Source: Peptococcaceae bacterium UBA7185
Lineage (GTDB): Bacteria > Bacillota > Peptococcia > Peptococcales > Peptococcaceae
Reading direction: 5' to 3'
Assembly (NCBI GenBank): GCA_002491065.1
Contig: DKVF01000009.1
Location: 487 to 22,540, forward strand
DNA length: 22,054 nucleotides
In this document: one piece after another, positions 8,436-16,075 of the stretch
Layout: every line of letters starts with the position of its first letter
Position numbering within the stretch: position 1 is the stretch's first letter
Notes under the pieces: generated by a model
Databases searched by the model: none
Told to the model about the DNA's origin: nothing
The model's input: only the letters and a program-made list of their open reading frames with translations
Position numbers and translations under genes: made by a program

Positions 8436-8873
8436 TCATTTGCGATTTCCGTCATCAGACAGCAACGCAAAAGAGAATTCTCCCACCAAGCACACCTTGC
8501 CATTGACAGTACCTATACCCTTGGCGAAATAAAAGGGCTTTTTCACCCGCTGCAGGTTGCACTCCATGCGAATGGTGTCGCCAGGCACTACCGGATGTTT
8601 AAATTTTACGTTGTTCAATCCTGTATAATAGGGCGTCATTCCTTCGGAGTCTCCAGCTTCGCCCATCAGTACACAGCAGGTCTGCGCCATAATTTCGCAG
8701 AGAATGACACCGGGCACTACTGGATTGTTTGGAAAATGTCCTTGCAGAAAAAATTCATCGCCCCGCACTGTGTAAAAGCCCTCCGCTGTGGCTTCGTCCA
8801 ACAGATTGGCCTCGTCAATCAGTAGCATCGGCTCCCGATGGGGCAGAATTTTTTTAATTTCATCACGTTTCAT
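8436..8873 (-). CDS. fabZ: 3-hydroxyacyl-[acyl-carrier-protein] dehydratase FabZ
   Basis: A hot-dog-fold dehydratase that converts 3-hydroxyacyl-ACP to trans-2-enoyl-ACP. The 145-residue protein begins MKRDEIKKILPHREPMLLID, with the catalytic His46 in GHFPNNPVVPGV and Glu60 in ILCEIMAQ. The open frame extends further upstream, but that part lies inside accB in another frame. The ATG at 8871-8873 follows GGAGG at a normal distance and matches family length. FabZ, unlike FabA, does not normally isomerise the 2-trans bond, and no FabA-like second copy is present. That matters for how this cell makes unsaturated chains (see fabX). Confidence 0.95.
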   Translation of the reverse strand: MKRDEIKKILPHREPMLLIDEANLLDEATAEGFYTVRGDEFFLQGHFPNNPVVPGVILCEIMAQTCCVLMGEAGDSEGMTPYYTGLNNVKFKHPVVPGDTIRMECNLQRVKKPFYFAKGIGTVNGKVCLVGEFSFALLSDDGNRK

Positions 8874-8884
8874 ATGCGCTCCTC

Positions 8885-9334
8885 CTAAGCCAGATAAAAC
8901 AAAGGCTGGCCATACTCCACTACCTGACCGTTCTCGACGCAGATTTGCGTAATTACGCCGTCTTTCTCGGCGGTAATCTCGTTCATTAGCTTCATAGCCT
9001 CCACAATACACAGCACGTCGCCTTTCTTCACAGTGCTGCCCACTGCGACGAAGGGCATGTCCTCCGGTGCTGCCGCAGCATAAAATACACCTACCAGCGG
9101 ACAAGTCACAGCGCTGCCTCTGAACTGCGGCGCTGGTGTCGATTCTGCTGGCGTCGCTGTTTCAGCGGCTGGCACTGGCGAAACCGGCATACTGATTGGG
9201 GCGGTCTGCCCAACTGCCGCCGCAGCATAATTTTTCTCCAGCCGCACGCTGTCATTGCCCTGACTCACTTCTAAGGAGGTCAGTGTGGACTGCTCCAACG
9301 CCTGAATCAGCTCTTTTATTTCTTCTATTTTCAT
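8885..9334 (-). CDS. accB: Biotin carboxyl carrier protein of acetyl-CoA carboxylase
   Basis: Carries biotin between AccC and AccA/AccD. At 149 residues it has the three expected parts. An N-terminal helical region covers residues 1-35 (MKIEEIKELIQALEQ...). A flexible Ala/Pro-rich linker covers about 36-72. The biotinyl domain is C-terminal, with the EAMKLMNEI motif, in which Lys115 is the biotinylated residue. The ATG follows AGGAGT, and that site overlaps the fabF stop region, so translation of the two is closely linked. It lies 11 bases upstream of fabZ. Confidence 0.96.
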   Translation of the reverse strand: MKIEEIKELIQALEQSTLTSLEVSQGNDSVRLEKNYAAAAVGQTAPISMPVSPVPAAETATPAESTPAPQFRGSAVTCPLVGVFYAAAAPEDMPFVAVGSTVKKGDVLCIVEAMKLMNEITAEKDGVITQICVENGQVVEYGQPLFYLA

Positions 9335-9346
9335 AAAGCATGACTC

Positions 9347-10588
9347 CTATGGTTCAAATTTGCGAAAAGCCAGACAGCCGTTATGCCCGCCAAAACCCAG
9401 CGAAGTAGAGAGCCCCAGCGTAACAGCAGCCTGTACTGCCCGATTGGGCGTATAATCCAAATCACATTCGGGATCCCGCTCTGCATAGCCGATGGTAGGC
9501 GGAATCACACCATTTTTCAAGGCCAACACCGTGGCGATGGCTTCCACACCGCCGGCAGCACCCAACATATGACCGGTCATAGACTTGGTGGAGCTGATGT
9601 GCGCTTTGCGCGCCACAGTTTCCCCCAATGCCAGCTTAATCGCCTTTGTCTCCGTCTTATCATTGATAGGTGTACTGGTCCCATGGGCATTGATATAGAT
9701 TTCATCGGTATCTCGAATACCCGCTTCCTTCACTGCCATCTGAATAGCTTTAGAACTGCCCAAAGCATCCGGATCCGGTGCAGTCATATGATAGGCGTCG
9801 TTGGTATTGCCATACCCGCATACCTCGCCGTATATATGCGCACCCCGCGCTGCTGCATGTTCATATTCCTCCAGCACGATTACACCGGCGCCTTCACCCA
9901 TCACAAAACCGCTGCGCCGCTTATCAAAGGGAATGGAAGCGCTGGCCGCGTCAGGGTTTTGCGTTAACGCCATGCAATTGGTAAAACCGGATACTGCCAG
10001 CGTCACAATGGTTGCCTCTGTCCCACCGGCAATAATTGCATCGGCATAGCCGTGCTTAATGGTCCGGTACGCTTCCCCAATGGCGTTGGTAGAAGTGGCG
10101 CAGGCTGTCATAATGGGCAACGATGGGCCTTTGGCCTGAAATTTCAGCGCTACGTTGCCGGAAGCCATATTGCCAATCATCATGGGAATAAAAAAGGGCG
10201 ATGTACGGCTAGGCCCTTTCTCCAACAATTTTTCCGACTCAGCCAAAAATGTCTGCATGCCGCCAGTGCCGGTACCGATATACACGCCCAAGCGGAAGGG
10301 ATCAATATTTTCACCGCTTTGTAGTCCGCTGTCAGCCATAGCCTGCGATGCCGCCGCTACAGCGTACTGGGAGAATTGATCCTGTTTGCGAATCTCCTGC
10401 TTTTCCATATACAGCAGCGGCTCAAAATTCTTTACTTCCGCTGCCAGCTTTACCTTATATGCGGTAGTGTCAAACGCGGTAATCGGTCCGATTCCGCATA
10501 CTCCCGCAGTCAAACTATTCCAAAAGGACGGAATATCGTTGCCAATCGGCGAGATAATCCCCATCCCTGTTATCACAACACGTTTCAT
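9347..10588 (-). CDS. fabF: 3-oxoacyl-[acyl-carrier-protein] synthase II
   Basis: Elongating condensing enzyme: acyl-ACP plus malonyl-ACP gives 3-oxoacyl-ACP with CO2 release. At 413 residues it is normal FabF length. The thiolase-fold triad is intact: Cys163 (TACATSTNAIGEA), His302 (NAHGTSTPIND) and His340 (KSMTGHMLGAAGG), with Lys335. The start is a GGAGG-preceded ATG 9 bases after the fabX-like stop; the upstream TAG falls inside the ribosome binding region. It is the only FabB/FabF-type enzyme here, so it would have to elongate both saturated and cis-unsaturated intermediates. Confidence 0.97.
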   Translation of the reverse strand: MKRVVITGMGIISPIGNDIPSFWNSLTAGVCGIGPITAFDTTAYKVKLAAEVKNFEPLLYMEKQEIRKQDQFSQYAVAAASQAMADSGLQSGENIDPFRLGVYIGTGTGGMQTFLAESEKLLEKGPSRTSPFFIPMMIGNMASGNVALKFQAKGPSLPIMTACATSTNAIGEAYRTIKHGYADAIIAGGTEATIVTLAVSGFTNCMALTQNPDAASASIPFDKRRSGFVMGEGAGVIVLEEYEHAAARGAHIYGEVCGYGNTNDAYHMTAPDPDALGSSKAIQMAVKEAGIRDTDEIYINAHGTSTPINDKTETKAIKLALGETVARKAHISSTKSMTGHMLGAAGGVEAIATVLALKNGVIPPTIGYAERDPECDLDYTPNRAVQAAVTLGLSTSLGFGGHNGCLAFRKFEP

Positions 10589-10597
10589 CTAAACCTC

Positions 10598-11710
10598 CTA
10601 TTCCACAGCTGACTGCTGTGCATAGCCCTCAGCCAGTTCCTGCAGCAAAGCCGGTACGGTGAGAATTTTGTCAATCCGATAGCCATTGGCACCCACAAAT
10701 GCAAAGCCCTTATCCAATTGGCCATGCACTGCATGAAGCAGTGCAGAGGAAATGCAATAGGGGCTGGCCGTTTCTTTGCAAGTGGTGATACAATGCCGTG
10801 CGCAGACCTTGGGCCGCTTCATCCCTGCCTTTGCCTGTGCCAGAAAATCATTGAAGATCGCCCGTCCCGGCAAACCTACCGGACTCTGAATAATGGCGAT
10901 ATCCTCCTGGCGGCAATTCAGATAGGCCTGCTTAAAGGCATCGTCGGCGTCACATTCTTCCGTAGCCACAAAGCGGGTAGCCATCTGTACGGCTTCTGCG
11001 CCTAACTGCTGCATTTTGTAAATATCAGCTCCGGTATAAACACCGCCGGCAGCAATCACCGGAATGGATTTTCCCGCTTCTGCACCGATTTCCCTGGCCG
11101 CCTGTACCACCTGCGGCAGCAGCGCCTCCAGCTGATAAGCCGGCTGGTCGATTTCCTCAAGGGCAAAACCCAAATGTCCGCCGGCCTTGGGGCCTTCCAG
11201 CACAAAAGCATCCGGCGCATAATGATATCTGCTCATCCAGCGTTTGGCAATCAATCTGGCCGCCTTCGCCGATGACACAATGGGCACCAGCTTGGTCTTG
11301 GCCTGCTCTGTTAGGCAAGCGGGCAAATTGAGCGGCAAGCCTGCTCCGGCAAAGATCACATCGACTCCTTCTTCAATAGCTGCGCGGGCCGTTTCAGTAA
11401 ATTCCCGAATGGCCACCATAATGTTGACGCCCAACACACCATTGGTCTGTTGACGAGCCTTGCGCAATTCCTGCCGCAAAATAGTGATGTTATGGCTGTC
11501 TCCTTCCTGCGATTCGATTTCACAGGGCAATCCCAGATAGCCAAGGCCCACCGCAGAGAGTACGCCGACACCGCCTTGATTGGCCACTGCTGTAGCCAGC
11601 CTGCGGCCAGAAACACCAATACCCATCCCGCCCTGCACAATGGGGACAGGAACCTGCAAATCACCGATGACAAAGCCTTTTCCCGGCCACTTAAATGTAA
11701 ATTCCTCCAT
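10598..11710 (-). CDS. fabX: FabX-like acyl-ACP dehydrogenase/isomerase (nitronate monooxygenase-type flavoprotein with a C-terminal iron-sulfur motif)
   Basis: About 370 residues with the FMN TIM-barrel fold shared by FabK and nitronate monooxygenases: VQGGMGIGVSG near the start, IFAGAGLPLNLP, IPVIAAGG and AVQMATRFVATEECDA. Three features separate it from FabK: the longer length, the active-site block EGPKAGGHLGF (His180, counted from the TTG one codon upstream), and a C-terminal cysteine set C304-X3-C308-X3-C312-X7-C320 followed by GANGYRIDKI. I recognise the same tail in H. pylori FabX (363 residues), which oxidises decanoyl-ACP and isomerises the bond to cis-3; this match is from memory, not an alignment. 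It lies between fabG and fabF, overlapping fabG by 20 bp. The ATG at 11710 is preferred over the TTG at 11713; the SD is weak, so coupling to fabG is likely. Alternative: a nitronate monooxygenase of unknown role. Confidence 0.75.
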   Translation of the reverse strand: MEEFTFKWPGKGFVIGDLQVPVPIVQGGMGIGVSGRRLATAVANQGGVGVLSAVGLGYLGLPCEIESQEGDSHNITILRQELRKARQQTNGVLGVNIMVAIREFTETARAAIEEGVDVIFAGAGLPLNLPACLTEQAKTKLVPIVSSAKAARLIAKRWMSRYHYAPDAFVLEGPKAGGHLGFALEEIDQPAYQLEALLPQVVQAAREIGAEAGKSIPVIAAGGVYTGADIYKMQQLGAEAVQMATRFVATEECDADDAFKQAYLNCRQEDIAIIQSPVGLPGRAIFNDFLAQAKAGMKRPKVCARHCITTCKETASPYCISSALLHAVHGQLDKGFAFVGANGYRIDKILTVPALLQELAEGYAQQSAVE

Positions 11711-12431
11711 CAACCTTGATGACCTCCCCTGTGATATATGCCGCCAGCGGGCTGGCCAGAAAGACTGCTAAATGGGCAACATCCTCCGGCTGTCCCATCC
11801 GCTTCAGCGGAATGGTGCCAATGATGGCCACTCTCTGTTTGTCAGTGAGCTGCTGAGTCATATCCGTGGTGATAAATCCCGGCGCAATGGCATTGCAGGT
11901 AATCCCGCGGGCTGCCAGCTCTCTGGCCGCCGTTTTGGTCAAACCAATCAGCCCCGCCTTGGCCGCTGCATAGTTAGCCTGCCCTACATTACCCATCATG
12001 CCTGATACCGAAGCGATATTGATGATCGTACCCTGCTTCCGCTTCAAAAAATGCGCGCCTGCATGCTTCATCATATTGAACGCACCTTTCAAATTGGTTG
12101 CAATGACGCGGTCAAATTCTTCTTCCTTCATCATCAGCAACAAATTATCTTTGGTAATCCCGGCATTGTTGACCAGAACATCCAGCTTACCGAAATGGGC
12201 AATGGCCGCTTTCACTGTATCGCTGCACTGCTGATAATCGCTGACATCGCAGCGGTACGCCTGTGCGTCCCGTCCCAGCGCACGAATCTCTGTGCAGACT
12301 GCTTCTGCCGCCTCTCCGTCAGAGCTGTAGCAGATGGCTACGTCAGCACCGTTTTGGGCCATTTCCAAAGCAATAGCCTTTCCAATCCCCCTTGAAGCCC
12401 CTGTTACAAACACAATCTTATCTTTTAACAT
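11691..12431 (-). CDS. fabG: 3-oxoacyl-[acyl-carrier-protein] reductase
   Basis: NADPH-dependent reduction of 3-oxoacyl-ACP, cytosolic. A short-chain dehydrogenase/reductase of 246 residues with the cofactor loop TGASRGIG (10-17), NNAG (88-91), Asn113, and the catalytic Ser141 and Tyr154-X3-Lys158 (QANYAAAKAG). The C-terminus ...IKVDGGIYI is typical of FabG. It starts at an ATG 15 bases after the fabD stop, and its last codons overlap the start of the fabX-like gene. Confidence 0.96.
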   Translation of the reverse strand: MLKDKIVFVTGASRGIGKAIALEMAQNGADVAICYSSDGEAAEAVCTEIRALGRDAQAYRCDVSDYQQCSDTVKAAIAHFGKLDVLVNNAGITKDNLLLMMKEEEFDRVIATNLKGAFNMMKHAGAHFLKRKQGTIINIASVSGMMGNVGQANYAAAKAGLIGLTKTAARELAARGITCNAIAPGFITTDMTQQLTDKQRVAIIGTIPLKRMGQPEDVAHLAVFLASPLAAYITGEVIKVDGGIYI

Positions 12432-12446
12432 TTGGCATACCTGCCT

Positions 12447-13361
12447 TTATCCTATACTTTGCTGCAATGCCGCCAGATCCTCTAAATTTTCTACTTTATA
12501 GACCCGGGCATCGGCAGTTATTTTTTTCACCAGACCAGACAGCGTTTTTCCTGGTCCCACCTCAATAAAACAATCCACACCGTCAGCCAGCATCCGCCGA
12601 ATAGTTCGCACCCACTGCACCGGATGATTGACCTGATTGGCAATATATTCCCGGGCCGTGGCAGCTGTATAAGGCTCGGCAGTATAGTTGGCATAAACAG
12701 CGCAGGTTCCTTCCTGTATGGTTATTGTCTGCACATAGTTGGCCAACGCTTCTGCCGCGCTGTCCATATAAGGACTGTGGAAAGCGCCGCTGACTGCCAA
12801 GGGAACGGCTCTGCCACCGGCCGCTTTTACATCGGCAGCAAAGGCCTGCAGCTGTTCCGGATTTCCCGCCACAGCAGTCTGCTCCGGACTGTTATAATTG
12901 ACCGGAAACACATCGCTATATGGAGCAGCCAATTCGATGATACACTCTGCTGGCAATTTCAAGATAGCCTGCATACCACCCGGATATTGCTTAGATGCCT
13001 TTTGCATCAATGCTGCCCGATAGCACACCAAAGCAAAAGCCTGCTCCAACTCCAAAAGGCCCGCAAAAGCCAACGCTGGAATCTCTCCCAACGAAAACCC
13101 CGCTGCCGCTGCCACCGAAATACCAGCCTGCTCCACAGCTCTGGCAATGGCATAATCCACCGCAAACAGGCAGGGCTGCGTATTCAGCGTAAGAGACAAT
13201 TCCTCCTTGCTGCCGGAAAAACACTGCTGCATCGTACCGGGCCGTTGCTCCTCCAACGTGGCCAATACTTCCCGCGCTGCCGGATTTTGTTCATAAAAGT
13301 CTTTTCCCATACCCGGATATTGTGCTCCCTGACCGGCAAAAAGCAACGCTACCTTACCCAT
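12447..13361 (-). CDS. fabD: Malonyl-CoA:ACP transacylase
   Basis: Transfers malonate from CoA to AcpP. The 304-residue alpha/beta hydrolase-like protein starts MGKVALLFAGQGAQYPGMG. It has the nucleophile Ser90 in GFSLGE (most relatives have GHSLGE), Arg115 in CYRAALMQ and the catalytic His195 in GAFHSPYM. The frame contains an ATG two codons earlier (13367), but that codon directly abuts GGGAGG. The second ATG at 13361 has 6-base spacing and is preferred, giving a 13-bp overlap with fabK. Confidence 0.95.
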   Translation of the reverse strand: MGKVALLFAGQGAQYPGMGKDFYEQNPAAREVLATLEEQRPGTMQQCFSGSKEELSLTLNTQPCLFAVDYAIARAVEQAGISVAAAAGFSLGEIPALAFAGLLELEQAFALVCYRAALMQKASKQYPGGMQAILKLPAECIIELAAPYSDVFPVNYNSPEQTAVAGNPEQLQAFAADVKAAGGRAVPLAVSGAFHSPYMDSAAEALANYVQTITIQEGTCAVYANYTAEPYTAATAREYIANQVNHPVQWVRTIRRMLADGVDCFIEVGPGKTLSGLVKKITADARVYKVENLEDLAALQQSIG

Positions 13362-14296
13362 GGACATCCTCCCGTCAAAATCTGTTCGGTCTGTGTCATA
13401 ATCCCCGTTATAATTTGGGCAGCTGTCCGTTCTTCATGAATCATGCCGGCAATCTGCCCGCACATAAAGGACCCCTGCTGTACGTCGCCTTCTACGGCAG
13501 CCCTCCGCAATGCCCCCGCGCCAAATTGCTCCAGCTGTTCATCGGCAATGCTGCTGTCGTATTCCAGCTCGGCATATTCACGGGAAAAAGGGTTTTTCAA
13601 GACACGTACTGGATGCCCCAACCGTTTGCCGGTAGTCATGGTATCAATATCCTTGGCTTTCAACACTTTTTCTTTATAATTTTGATGCACATTACATTCC
13701 TTGGCTACCAAAAAAGCCGTACCCATCTGTACACCGGCAGCGCCCAGATAAAACGCTGCCGCCATGCCGCGGCCATCGGCAATCCCGCCAGCGGCAATCA
13801 CTGGCACATCAACCACATCGCAAACCTGTGGCACCAACACCATCGTGGTCAGCTCGCCTACATGGCCGCCTGATTCGCCGCCCTCTGCAATCACAGCACT
13901 GGCGCCGTTGCGTACCACCAATTTGGCCATAGCTGTGGAGGCCACTACTGGAATTACTTGAATCCCAGCTTCCAGCCAACCTTTCATATATTTAGAGGGA
14001 TTTCCTGCACCAGTAGTAACCACCGCCACATGTTCCTCCGCCACAATGCGGGCCACTTCCTCTACATGAGGGCTGGCCAACATAATATTTACGCCAAAAG
14101 GCTTCTCTGTCAGCGATTTTGCTTTGTTAATTTGCTCCCGTACCCAGTCGCCACCAGCGTTCATTGCAGAAATAATCCCCAAACCTCCGGCATTGGATAC
14201 CGCTACTGCCAACTGGGCGTCAGCAATCCAGGCCATACCGCCCTGCAGCACCGGATACCGAATGCCCAGCAAATCGCAAATCGGTGTGTGAATCAT
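13349..14296 (-). CDS. fabK: Enoyl-[acyl-carrier-protein] reductase II (FMN-dependent)
   Basis: Final reduction of each elongation cycle, trans-2-enoyl-ACP to acyl-ACP, using FMN and NAD(P)H. The protein is about 315 residues. It has YPVLQGGMAWIAD near the N-terminus, GVNIMLASP, VVTTGAGNPSKYM, EGGESGGHVGELTTM, IPVIAAGG-type VPVIAAGGIADGRG, and VQMGTAFLVAKEC. These match streptococcal FabK closely, and there is no FabI. The frame opens at GTG 14305, directly after the acpP stop. The ATG at 14296 follows AGGTGA at a proper distance and aligns with the streptococcal FabK start, so it is chosen. Only this member of the two flavoproteins lacks the cysteine tail. Confidence 0.95.
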   Translation of the reverse strand: MIHTPICDLLGIRYPVLQGGMAWIADAQLAVAVSNAGGLGIISAMNAGGDWVREQINKAKSLTEKPFGVNIMLASPHVEEVARIVAEEHVAVVTTGAGNPSKYMKGWLEAGIQVIPVVASTAMAKLVVRNGASAVIAEGGESGGHVGELTTMVLVPQVCDVVDVPVIAAGGIADGRGMAAAFYLGAAGVQMGTAFLVAKECNVHQNYKEKVLKAKDIDTMTTGKRLGHPVRVLKNPFSREYAELEYDSSIADEQLEQFGAGALRRAAVEGDVQQGSFMCGQIAGMIHEERTAAQIITGIMTQTEQILTGGCPWVR

Positions 14297-14305
14297 CGCC
14301 ATCAC

Positions 14306-14527
14306 CTATTTCGCCGCTTCGATGGCTTTTACTACGTCACCGACCGATTTCATATCTTCCGTCATTTCCAGGGAAATACCGAATGCATCCTCCATATTCA
14401 TCACTAGCTCTACCGTATCCAGCGAATCCAGGCCCAATTCTTCCCAAGTGCTTGCCTCTGTAATTTTATCAGCTTTCAAATCCTTTGCTTCTGCCAGAAT
14501 TTCTACTACCTTATCCAATGTACTCAT
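14306..14527 (-). CDS. acpP: Acyl carrier protein
   Basis: A 73-residue acidic four-helix carrier with the phosphopantetheine site Ser35 in GLDSLDTVEL. It carries all intermediates of the pathway encoded around it. The ATG follows AGGAGG, and it lies 25 bases after fabH and directly before fabK. The sequence is typical, with no unusual changes at the modification site. Confidence 0.97.
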   Translation of the reverse strand: MSTLDKVVEILAEAKDLKADKITEASTWEELGLDSLDTVELVMNMEDAFGISLEMTEDMKSVGDVVKAIEAAK

Positions 14528-14552
14528 TTTCAGTTCCTCCTAAAAAATAGAA

Positions 14553-15518
14553 TTATTTATTCCAGCGCAAAATACATGCGCCAGTTGTCAGTCCGCCGCC
14601 GAAAGCGGTCAGAACCAGCAAATCACCTTTTTGAAATCTGCCCACCCGATTCTGCTCATCCAACAGAACCGCCACGCAGGCCGCGGAAGTGTTTCCCCGC
14701 AGCGCAATATTAGTCAAACATTTTTCCCGCGGCAGCTTCAAACGATTCACCGCCGCGTCGATGATACGAATATTGGCCTGGTGCGGCAACAAATAAGCAA
14801 TTTCCTCTTTGCTCACTCCAGCCCTGTGCAGCACCTGCTCCACGGTCTGCACCATAGAAGTTACCGCAAAGCGAAACACCTCCTGCCCATCCATCACCAG
14901 ATAAGGCTTTTGCTGTGATTCCTTCGTCTGATGAAAGGGACTATTGCCCCAGCTGTTGGGCACGTAAAGAGGCTCAATATCACCCTGCGCGCTGAGCTGA
15001 ATGGCTAGCAAATCGTTACCCAGTCCCAGTACAACAGCACCTGCTCCATCCCCAAACAACACACAAGTGCTGCGCTCCTGCCAATCCACCAGCCTGGACA
15101 TGGCATCGGCCCCCACCAGCAAAATTTTTTGCTGCGGATTGCGGGCGAAATACCCTGCAGCAATATCCAATCCATACAAAAAACCGGTACAGGCAGCGTT
15201 CACATCAAACGCTGGACAATGGGCACCCAAGCGCGCTTGCAACACACAGGCCAATGACGGCATCACGTAGTCCGCACTGACAGTGGCACAGATGATCAAA
15301 TCCAGCTCGTCTGCCCCACAGCAGCTATCCTCCAAAGCCAGCAATGCTGCCTGATAAGCCAAATCGGTCAGGCTTTCGCCACTGCACACTCGCCGCTGAT
15401 TGATCCCTGTGCGGCTGCGAATCCACTCGTCGCTAGTGTCTACCATACAAGACAAATCCTCATTGGTGACAATGTGCCCAGGCAATGCGCTGCCCGTTCC
15501 TAAAATTGTGAAACTCAT
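14553..15518 (-). CDS. fabH: 3-oxoacyl-[acyl-carrier-protein] synthase III
   Basis: Initiating condensation of acyl-CoA with malonyl-ACP. The protein has 321 residues with the FabH signature N-terminus (...DEWIRSRTGI). The catalytic triad is Cys110 (DVNAACTGFLYG), His246 (LPHQANIRI) and Asn276 (RGNTSAACVAV). GFGGGLT-type TAFGGGLTTGA closes the protein. The ATG overlaps the stop of the MarR-type gene as ATGA, and GAGGAAAAAAG provides the ribosome binding site. Primer specificity (straight or branched) cannot be decided by eye. Confidence 0.97.
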   Translation of the reverse strand: MSFTILGTGSALPGHIVTNEDLSCMVDTSDEWIRSRTGINQRRVCSGESLTDLAYQAALLALEDSCCGADELDLIICATVSADYVMPSLACVLQARLGAHCPAFDVNAACTGFLYGLDIAAGYFARNPQQKILLVGADAMSRLVDWQERSTCVLFGDGAGAVVLGLGNDLLAIQLSAQGDIEPLYVPNSWGNSPFHQTKESQQKPYLVMDGQEVFRFAVTSMVQTVEQVLHRAGVSKEEIAYLLPHQANIRIIDAAVNRLKLPREKCLTNIALRGNTSAACVAVLLDEQNRVGRFQKGDLLVLTAFGGGLTTGACILRWNK

Positions 15519-15979
15519 TCTTTTTTCCTCGTTTCAAGTTTCCGCTTGAAAAATTTATTCAGATTTTTCATGGCCCGCACCAGAACTTCCTTTTCCTCCT
15601 CCGATAAATCCTCGCTCACATTGCGCACCATATTTTCATGAAAATATAAATGCCCCGCATTGACCTTACGCCCCAACTTGGTCAGCTTCACAAAAACCTG
15701 CCGCCCATCCTGTTCCGAACGGATTTTTTCTACATAGCCTTTCTTCACCAATTTGTTCACCGCAATGGTCACTGATGACAGTGTAATTTTCAAATCCGCC
15801 GCTAAAGCGCTGATGCTTCTGCCCTGCTCCTCATTTTTAGAAACAGCCTCCAGCATATGCAGCTCACTGATAGACAAATCCCCCTGCGCCGCCATACTTG
15901 CCGCCTGCTCCTCTATTTTCAGCACCGACCAGAACGCATCCGACAACAAATCATTCAATTCCTGCGAAAATGCATCCAC
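15515..15979 (-). CDS. MarR family regulator, FabT-like repressor of the fatty-acid operon
   Basis: A 154-residue MarR-type protein. Helical dimerisation regions flank a winged helix at about residues 35-105: LSISELHMLEAV, SISALAADLKITLSSVTIAVNKLVKKGYVEKIRSEQDGRQ in order, then LTKLGRKV. Its place as first gene before fabH, with ATGA overlap, is the position of fabT in streptococci, where FabT with acyl-ACP represses the fab genes. Two operator-like repeats in the promoter just upstream fit autoregulation. The start is GTG at 15979 with a G-rich site (GGGGGGAA) before it. FabT identity rests on context; sequence alone gives only MarR. Confidence 0.8.
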   Translation of the reverse strand: MDAFSQELNDLLSDAFWSVLKIEEQAASMAAQGDLSISELHMLEAVSKNEEQGRSISALAADLKITLSSVTIAVNKLVKKGYVEKIRSEQDGRQVFVKLTKLGRKVNAGHLYFHENMVRNVSEDLSEEEKEVLVRAMKNLNKFFKRKLETRKKE

Positions 15980-16017
15980 AACGATTCCCCCCCACTTTGC
16001 AAACTATATTGCCAGCT

Positions 16018-16075
16018 AATTACTTAGTTTGTCAAAGTAATTATATAGGCATTTACTTAGTTTGTCAAATTAATT
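16018..16075. promoter_or_regulatory. Two direct operator repeats over the fab promoter
   Basis: Two 25-bp copies (16018-16042 and 16051-16075) agree at 23 positions and have centres 33 bp apart, about three helix turns. Their shared core on the minus strand is TTTGACAAACTAAGTAA, containing the palindrome TTTGACAAA. One copy covers the -35 hexamer and the other covers the start site, the classic arrangement for repression by promoter occlusion. An inverted half-site (CTTAGTT on the minus strand, 16081-16087) lies just upstream. The likely ligand is the adjacent MarR/FabT-like protein (inference). Confidence 0.75.
16040..16068 (-). promoter_or_regulatory. Consensus sigma-A promoter of the fab-acc operon
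   Basis: The minus strand reads TTGACA (16063-16068), 17 bases, TATAAT (16040-16045): both hexamers and the spacing match consensus. Initiation is expected near 16033, about 55 bases before the GTG of the MarR-type gene. A promoter this strong needs a repressor to be controlled, which fits the operators that cover it. Confidence 0.9.

Noticed and set aside
8436..9104. Longer 222-residue reading of the FabZ frame
   Set aside because: The extra N-terminal 77 residues are accB read in another frame; the ATG at 8873 has the ribosome binding site and the family start.
10598..11710. Second FabK (duplicated enoyl reductase)
   Set aside because: It is longer than FabK and has the four-cysteine tail and the GANGYR block, which FabK lacks; FabX-like fits better.
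12624..13439. 271-residue plus-strand frame
   Set aside because: Antisense to fabD and the end of fabK, whose motifs are unmistakable; the plus-strand translation has no recognisable domain.
16018..16075. Short CRISPR-like repeat pair
   Set aside because: Only two copies with an 8-bp gap, lying exactly on promoter hexamers; operators explain them.
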